Assembly: GCA_949592205.1 (NCBI GenBank)
Contig: CATIUR010000003.1
Coordinates: forward strand, 144,313,259-144,377,258
From: Helichrysum umbraculigerum
Lineage: Eukaryota > Streptophyta > Magnoliopsida > Asterales > Asteraceae
Reading direction: 5' to 3'
Length of the DNA: 64,000 bases
Shown: in pieces, positions 58,413 to 64,000 of the stretch
Numbering within the stretch: position 1 is the stretch's first letter
Layout of the letters: the number at the start of each line of letters is the position of its first letter
The notes under the pieces: generated by a model
Seen by the model: only the letters and a program-made list of their open reading frames with translations
Told to the model about the DNA's origin: nothing
Databases searched by the model: none
Program-made: the position numbers and the translations under genes

Positions 58413-59907
58413 ACTTATAATTCTCATTTCAAGATTATGAATAATCACATTAACATCATTAATTCATAATCACTTATCAAGTTATGATCATTTGAATCAC
58501 AACACTACTTTAATCAATTATATTCATGGTTAACTAATATAAGTAAACCATCACAAGATCATCTTTAATTATCACCAATTAACATAATTAAATCATTAAT
58601 AAGGTCATTAACCTCAATTATCAAGAATTCATCAAGAACACCTCTTGAACACTTAATTAACTTCACAATCCTTAACTTAATTAATGTAAATCATCATCAT
58701 TAATTAATCATAATAGAATTATTATCAACAATTATCAATTATATATCATTACTCTAAGCTTTAAAGCTATGATTTTTACATAATCAACTAAACCCATGAA
58801 CCATCTATATGATCATATATGAAATTAATCAACTTTATGCTAGAGTTTAACTTAAAATCATATATTAAGCATCAAATAATTATTACTTCATCATTACAAG
58901 CTTCAATTTCATATTAATCACACTAATTTCATCAAATACTCAAAACCTAATTTCTAGGGTTTATGAAATTCAAGAAATTGAAACTTACCACATGATTAGA
59001 TGAATTAGAGGATGATAATCCATGCTTTTGAAACTTAAATTCGAATTTGGCATCATCAATTTGATGAAAGGAAATGAATTTAAGGAATAATCTAGAATTT
59101 AAATGATTTATGCATATATGTATGGTACGTATGTATGTATATAGATAAGGAATCAACAACCGACTCCAAATATGAGTTTATTACATAATTGGTTAAATCT
59201 CATTCCCCGTATTTATCATTGACTGGAACTTAAAAACCATTTGCGGGGAAACATTATTTTATTTTACCGTCAACTGAATTAAATTAAAACAGTTAACAAT
59301 TTACCAGTCACAATAAATTATGTGACTCTTTAATCAATTATTTTTAAATAATAACACAGAACTATTTTCTGACACACGAATTAAATATTAAAAATCAGAA
59401 AATATTAAAATACAACTAGACCCGAGGAGTGGATGTTACATAAAGATTATGTGAATGGAAATGACGATTTAAGTAAAGAAAAGAGTCAAACACCCATTTG
59501 TATTTGAGAATTTGTGAAGAGAAAGTGTATGAAACATGTAAATTGAATGATTTGGTGTTATTAAGTTAACACTTAAGTTATGGTTTAAGAGTTAAGTTAT
59601 GTGGTTAGTAATATATGTTATGTGCCTATGTAATTAGGTGATCAAAGAGTTGAAATTATTTCAAGTACTTCTCATAAACAATTACAAGGTAAGTAGATGG
59701 ATATTTGTGGAATCAAGAAATGTTTAATTACCATTAGCTTGATGTTAAGCCAAGTAATGGTTAATTGGCATTAGCTTGATGGTTTCCAAGTAATGATCAT
59801 AATCATTAGCTGGGTATATATGTTAGTTCTTATAAATTAACATGGTTAGAATGTTGAGGATCCTTAACTTGTGGAGAACGTTATGTTATGTTGCTTCCAT
59901 TACTTAC

Positions 59908-59946
59908 TAAGCAATTTGCTTATGTCGTTATGTTTAAATGTTGTAG
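59908..59946 (+). other. LTR A hairpin plus AG|GT module
   Basis: TAAGCAA-T-TTGCTTA (59908-59922, 7-bp stem), then 24 nt to TTGTAG|GTGA (AG ends at 59946). Confidence 0.65.
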
Positions 59947-60763
59947 GTGAGCAAAGTGGGACGCGGGAAGATTTGGGAAAGAAACCCGCTTGAAAGCTAA
60001 TGGTGGAACTTGTTGCTAGTACGGTAACAAATTTAATCCTTTTGATCATGCTCGATATTAAGATACACCCCTTTTTGGAAAAATATGTAAAAGTTTGGTT
60101 TGACACTTAAAGTTTTATTATGGGTCAAGTTCCGGTATAATATTGTGATGTAAAGATGTTGTTAGTATGTTGAAGTAGAATGAAAGAAAAATTATAGTTA
60201 TGTGGTATATACATGTTAAATTGTTAATGGAAAGGTCTTGTATCATGTTTAGGTTATATGATACAAAGAGATGCTATGTCATGAAAGATTGAAATGGTTT
60301 GATGAAAAGGCTTAAAAAATGGTTCATGTTGGTCAATAGATTGTGAAAATGTTAAGAAATGTTAATATGGTCAATACCCTCAACGGGTCATTTTGGTGCC
60401 CAAATGGGCCGTCAAATGGTCAAAGTGTCAAAATGGGTTATAGTTATAGTATGTCGAATATCATCGTTGATTTAGAGTCAATGTTGGTAGCTAAAAATGT
60501 TGGCAAAAGATGGTAATTAGAATGCGAATGTTTTAGAATTTGGTTTGGTCTCAAAATGGTAAAAAATGACCATGTGTTGGTTGAACGTCACGCAAAATTT
60601 AGAAAAGTGCAAAAAGGGAAAACCACTATTATGGTATAATAGAGGTACTCGTAAAATTTCAGAGTCTAATCATTTCCGAGTCAAAAGTTATGCGGGTTTA
60701 AAATTTGTATTATATTTTGAAAGTGCAGAGTTTTGGCTTAAGTTGGGTCTGCTGGAATTGGTG

Positions 60764-60930
60764 TGTACCCGACGGGTAATGGGGTTACCCGGTTGGGGTA
60801 TACGGCGGGTAAAGCTTGTGGACCAGATAAGGCTAGTGTAAATTGAGCCAGGGTTTGAGGGTCATGGAGGTTTAACTGATACCCGACGGGTACCAGTGTT
60901 ACCCGGCGGGTAACCCGCAGAAAATGTGAT
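60764..60930. repeat. CpG word array CCCGACGGGTA in LTR A
   Basis: Five or so palindrome-like words ACCC(G/C)(A/G)CGGGTA or relatives (ACCCGACGGGTA, TACCCGGTTGGGGTA, TACGGCGGGTAA, ACCCGGCGGGTAA) within 170 bp. Confidence 0.8.
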
Positions 60931-61054
60931 ATCGTGTTTTGAGTCCAGTTTTCTTGTATTGTTACTTGAATGAATTTAATAAGTTAAGTTATATAAATTT
61001 AATATTATTAAGTTATAAGAAAAAAATATGGTCAGAATTTCTCGGGGTGTTTCA

Positions 61055-61885
61055 AAATGTAAGCACATTAAAATTAAATAGACTTTTCTTACTTTAATTT
61101 TCAAATTGTGGAAGCACTTATTTAACAACCTACATTCAATTTTCATATGTTAATGCTATATAACCACACTAGCTTTTAAACCCGTGTATACACATGGGCC
61201 GCTCAACTTTTATTTAATTGTTATAAGTATAAAAATGTGTACGATTAAATTCTAACATTTTATATTGGTTCTAATTTTCAATGGTGCTTGAAACTAAATT
61301 ATTCATGATTAAATCTATATCTTAAGCAATATAATCGGTAATCATATCGATTCCGAATAATAGATCTGTTTGTTTAGTTGACAAAAAAATATCCGATAAG
61401 AAAAAAGGTTGATAGAAAGAAGCGAAAAAAAATAATATCTTTAATAATTATTAGCATATAAGGATGTTCTAATAGTTAAGAGTTGTTATTTTAGAAAATA
61501 TTAACTTTAAACTTATTTCAAATATATATACTCAACTTATTTGAAACTTTTATAGAATTCGTTGATAATTATGTTGTAAACTTTTTTTATAAAAAAAAAA
61601 ACTGAGAAATTTGAAGGGGGTTATTTTTAAATTCTAATGAAATTGAAGGACTCAATTGACCAATTGAAATTTTTTTTAATTGATGACATCATAAAGGTTA
61701 ATCATAAGCTACACAACATTTTAAACCCGTTTATACATACGGGTCGTTTAAATTTTAAGATAGATTGACAATTATAAGCTACACAAAACTGTGTAACTAT
61801 CATATATTAATTTATATTTTTATTTTCTTTAAAAGGCAATCCTACAATCTAACATACCCTATATAATATCACACGAATATATACA
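61055..61885. other. Non-coding; right flank of the nested cluster
   Basis: 61055-61165 continues the pre-insertion sequence found intact at 63041-63150. Near 61180 and 61722 are two copies of a palindromic CCCGT(G/T)TATACA(C/T)A motif shared with 27107 and 62778. No gene. Confidence 0.65.
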
Positions 61886-61886
61886 T

Positions 61887-61965
61887 GTCTGTCACGAGGC
61901 TTGAACCCACAACCTCTAGGTTGAAGGGTTCCCCACATACAGCCAGACCAAAAGCCCTTTGATCA
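61887..61965 (-). repeat. tRNA-like head of a possible SINE
   Basis: On the minus strand TTTGGTCTGGCTGTATGTGG (box A-like) is followed by GTTGTGGGTTCAAGCCTC (box B-like GGTTCAAGCC). The order and spacing fit a tRNA-derived SINE; no functional tRNA cloverleaf was recognised. Confidence 0.45.
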
Positions 61966-62439
61966 TATATTAATTTAATTTAATTCTATTAATCTGTGAC
62001 TGCATTAATATTTCATTAACATAAGGGTCATAAATCACACTATTATTATTAATCTTGTTATATATCTAATATTAAATATTAATTTTAATTATTAATAATT
62101 ACATAGATAATAAATAATTATACTTATTATTTTTATAAAGATAAAAGAAAAACTAAGTGAATTGAAAAAATAATATGAAAATAATGTCTAGCGAAATTAG
62201 AGAATAAAAAATTAAAAAGCAAGTACGGAGTAATAAATTGATCTTTTCTACTAAAATTTAACTCAAGAAATATAAATAACCTTAACATGGAAGGATTGGT
62301 AAGAATGACCGAACGAGGGAATGCAGTTATTTATTATGCAAAGGGTTATATTTATCACAATAAATAGAATAAAGGGGGTTAATAGCCAAATTAAAACTTT
62401 TATAAATTGATGACATCATATAGGTTAATTGTATATTAT

Positions 62440-62740
62440 ATTTAAGATTAAGATCCTTAGTTTAGATTAGATTAGAGCAATATTTCTAGTAGTTAAAATT
62501 CAATTTTAAATTTTATTATTTGATTTAATTAGGAAACCATATCGTCGGATTACTTCGAATCAACATCAGTATGGAACCACCTAAATACAATACAATGTTT
62601 ATCATATAAACATATAAGTTATCAATTAAAGAAACAAATTTGAACCCAGAGTTTAATTTAATATTGATTTGAAGAACATTAGACTACATTTAAGAATATG
62701 GAGAACTTACTATTGCTTTATAACTAATGTTGGAATTGAT
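62440..62740. repeat. Duplicated AT-rich segment, copy 1
   Basis: From TCCTTAG...TTAGATTAGAG to GAATATGGAGAACTTA this matches 63155-63425 nearly base for base, including ATATCGTCGGATTACTTC and TTGAACCCAGAGTTTAATTT. No coding potential. Confidence 0.85.
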
Positions 62741-62768
62741 TGCAAATAATATTCTTTTGCTTATTATA

Positions 62769-63150
62769 CTAGTCTCAAACCCGTGTATACACACGGACCA
62801 TTTAATTTTCATTTGATTTCTAGTTATGCAAATAATGTACGGAGTATATGATAAAAAACAATAACGTTTTATCTAAGTTCTATAAATATGCAATGTGGTT
62901 TGTAACTAAGTTATTCAAGGTAGTATGTGTATTAAGCATCTATTAGTTTGCAATAGAAAATATTCTAGAAGGGAGTGGTTAATTAGGGATGTGTATGGTG
63001 GAATAGAGAAAATAAATAGTCATCTAAAATCAAAGATGACAAATGTAAGCACGTTAAAATTAAATAGACATTTCTTATTTTAAATTTCAAATTGTGGAAG
63101 CACTATTTTAACAACCTCCATTCAATTTTCATAGGTTAAAGCTATAGAAC
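62769..63150. repeat. Empty-site duplicate of the nested cluster's target
   Basis: It aligns by eye with 27100-27372 and then, without interruption at AAATG (63041-63045), with 61055-61165. It therefore shows the target before solo LTR A inserted. Confidence 0.9.
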
Positions 63151-63154
63151 CATA

Positions 63155-63425
63155 TCCTTAGATTAGATTAGAGTAGATCAATATTTATATGAGTTAAAAT
63201 TCAATTTTAAATTTTATTATTTTATTTAATTAGAAAACTATATCGTCGGATTACTTCATATCAACATCAGTATAGAACCACCTAAATACAATACAATGTT
63301 TATATCATATAAACACATAAGTTATCAATTAAAGAAACAAATTTGAACCCAGAGTTTAATTTAATATTGATTTGAAGAACATTAGACTACATTTAAGAAT
63401 ATGGAGAACTTATTATTGCTTTATT
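63155..63425. repeat. Duplicated AT-rich segment, copy 2
   Basis: Partner of 62440-62740; the two flank the empty-site duplicate, so a roughly 0.7-kb unit appears to have been duplicated. Confidence 0.85.
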
Positions 63426-63621
63426 ATTTTTTAACAAATCGTGACACGTACTAACTTATTAAATTTTTTTATATTAACAATATATAAATTAATAATAAAT
63501 TAAATTAAATACTAACACAATAATACTGAATCCTGATTGGTTAATTAGACTTTAATTTTAAAATTGGATGTCATAAGTCCGCTTCTATGTTATTATATCT
63601 ATATAAGATAACATACGAGAT

Positions 63622-63783
63622 ATTCATTGATGGTCTTTTTCTGGTGGAACGATTGATGCATTTGTATGCAAGAGTTGCAACATCATTAAGCTCGTTCTCT
63701 TAAAAGTTTCCTTCTAGACGAGAATCAATGATTTCTTCCCATCCATTTTTCCCTTTGGTGTTCATTGATGCCAAAAAAGAAAG
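63622..63783 (-). pseudogene. Kinase C-lobe fragment, CRLK-like receptor kinase
   Basis: The minus strand reads ASMNTKGKNGWEEIIDSRLEG, then a TAA at 63702-63700, then ENELNDVATLAYKCINRS and RKRPSM. This is the end of subdomain XI of calcium/calmodulin-regulated receptor-like kinases. The in-frame stop, the lost continuation after RPSM and the missing upstream catalytic loop show it is decayed. It lies downstream of RPL24, where Arabidopsis has CRLK1 (from memory). An intact gene could lie beyond the window's right edge. Confidence 0.6.
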
Positions 63784-64000
63784 ATGGTTTCCGATCATAC
63801 TATTCATAAACACTTAATCATTTCATGAAAACTAATCTGCAATTTGTAGCAGGTGGCAAAACGGGTGGGTCAAGTGGGTCATGTAACAAGTGAAAACAGG
63901 TAACTTCTGAGTAGGTGATGATCATCTACCTAGAGCACCACGAATATGTATAAAGTTCTTACCTTGATTGACATTCTCCTAATAAATCTCCATCAAAATT
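63784..64000. other. Non-coding right edge
   Basis: No gene. A dispersed-repeat-like segment (AGGTGGCAAAACGGGTGGGTC) is at 63851-63871. Confidence 0.4.

Larger units (their letters stand above)
30991..59440 (-). mobile_element. Solo LTR F, about 2.1 kb net, target duplication TAAAG
   Basis: Ends TATAACACCCC (30991) and GGATGTTACA (59440), flanked by TAAAG (30986-30990, 59441-59445). On the minus strand it begins TGTAACATCC and ends GGGGTGTTATA, so one terminus is TA instead of CA. Its own sequence is 30991-32072 and 58418-59440. It shares a conserved block with LTR E (CCCCGTA(A/T)TTA(C/T)CATTG at about 30847 and 59205) and contains a 90-bp duplication (TTCTTGGGGAAACCTTCAGC near 31403 and 31491). 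Element G sits inside it. Confidence 0.9.
27373..61054 (+). mobile_element. Solo LTR A (outermost), about 2.44 kb net, target duplication AAATG
   Basis: The left end TGTAACGCCC (27373) and right end GGGGTGTTTCA (61054) are flanked by AAATG (27368-27372 and 61055-61059). Its own sequence is 27373-28200, 30986-30990 and 59446-61054; everything else is later insertion. No coding domain. Oriented plus. It contains a Stowaway MITE (27461-27691) and an array of CCCGACGGGTA-type words (60764-60930). The empty-site duplicate at 62769-63150 reads straight through AAATG. Confidence 0.92.

Noticed and set aside
27373..61054. A single giant retrotransposon of 33.7 kb
   Set aside because: Internal boundaries each have their own termini and 5-bp duplications; the outer sequence is only a 2.4-kb solo LTR.
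61887..61965. Functional tRNA gene
   Set aside because: Only box A/B-like words are present; I could not fold a complete cloverleaf, so a SINE head is likelier.

Overview
This is a nuclear window from a flowering plant. The genes have plant-type GT-AG introns, two plant histone H2A genes and a nuclear gene for chloroplast ribosomal protein L24. The retroelement set (ARID-carrying LTR element, Copia elements with a large ORF behind pol) and codon style suggest a eudicot, probably Asteraceae; the family is my inference from memory of annotated genomes and was not tested.

Left part (1-26 kb) is gene-bearing. A Gypsy gag remnant split by a solo LTR (27-3128) is followed by two foldback elements with telomere-like cores (3565-5268). 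Then come an intronless divergent H2A (5638-6030), a foldback element (6105-6975), a GeBP/DUF573-type gene (7191-7745), another foldback (9036-9677), a canonical two-exon H2A (10374-10889, minus), a C2H2 zinc-finger gene (14491-16171), a six-exon NADPH-dependent reductase (17241-22302, minus) and chloroplast RPL24 (22920-25785, minus). The reductase carries a 2.8-kb LTR retrotransposon encoding ARID-like domains inside its third intron, yet its exons still join into one clean 347-codon frame. From memory, the order H2A / zinc finger / reductase / RPL24 / receptor-like kinase matches the Arabidopsis blocks around HTA1 and HTA2.

Right part (27.4-61.1 kb) is a four-level nest of LTR elements, each boundary marked by a perfect 5-bp target duplication: solo LTR A (27373-61054) contains solo LTR E (28201-30980) and solo LTR F (30991-59440). 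F contains Copia-like element G (32073-58412, minus; gag and a long ORF3 but no pol). G contains solo LTR H (54362-56294) and the young Copia element I (39341-53761, plus; gag, pol, spliced ORF3). A diverged duplicate of the pre-insertion site of A survives at 62769-63150 and confirms A's boundaries.

Right edge (61-64 kb) holds duplicated AT-rich repeats and a decayed kinase fragment (63622-63783) resembling the calmodulin-regulated receptor-like kinase that neighbours RPL24 in Arabidopsis.

The main unexplained signals are: (i) a covarying hairpin followed 23-25 nt later by AG|GT in all five unrelated-looking solo LTRs; (ii) a short CpG-containing word, different for each mobile family, repeated in its non-coding parts; (iii) the ARID-bearing LTR element; (iv) ORF3 behind pol, preceded by a splice acceptor and itself spliced in element I.
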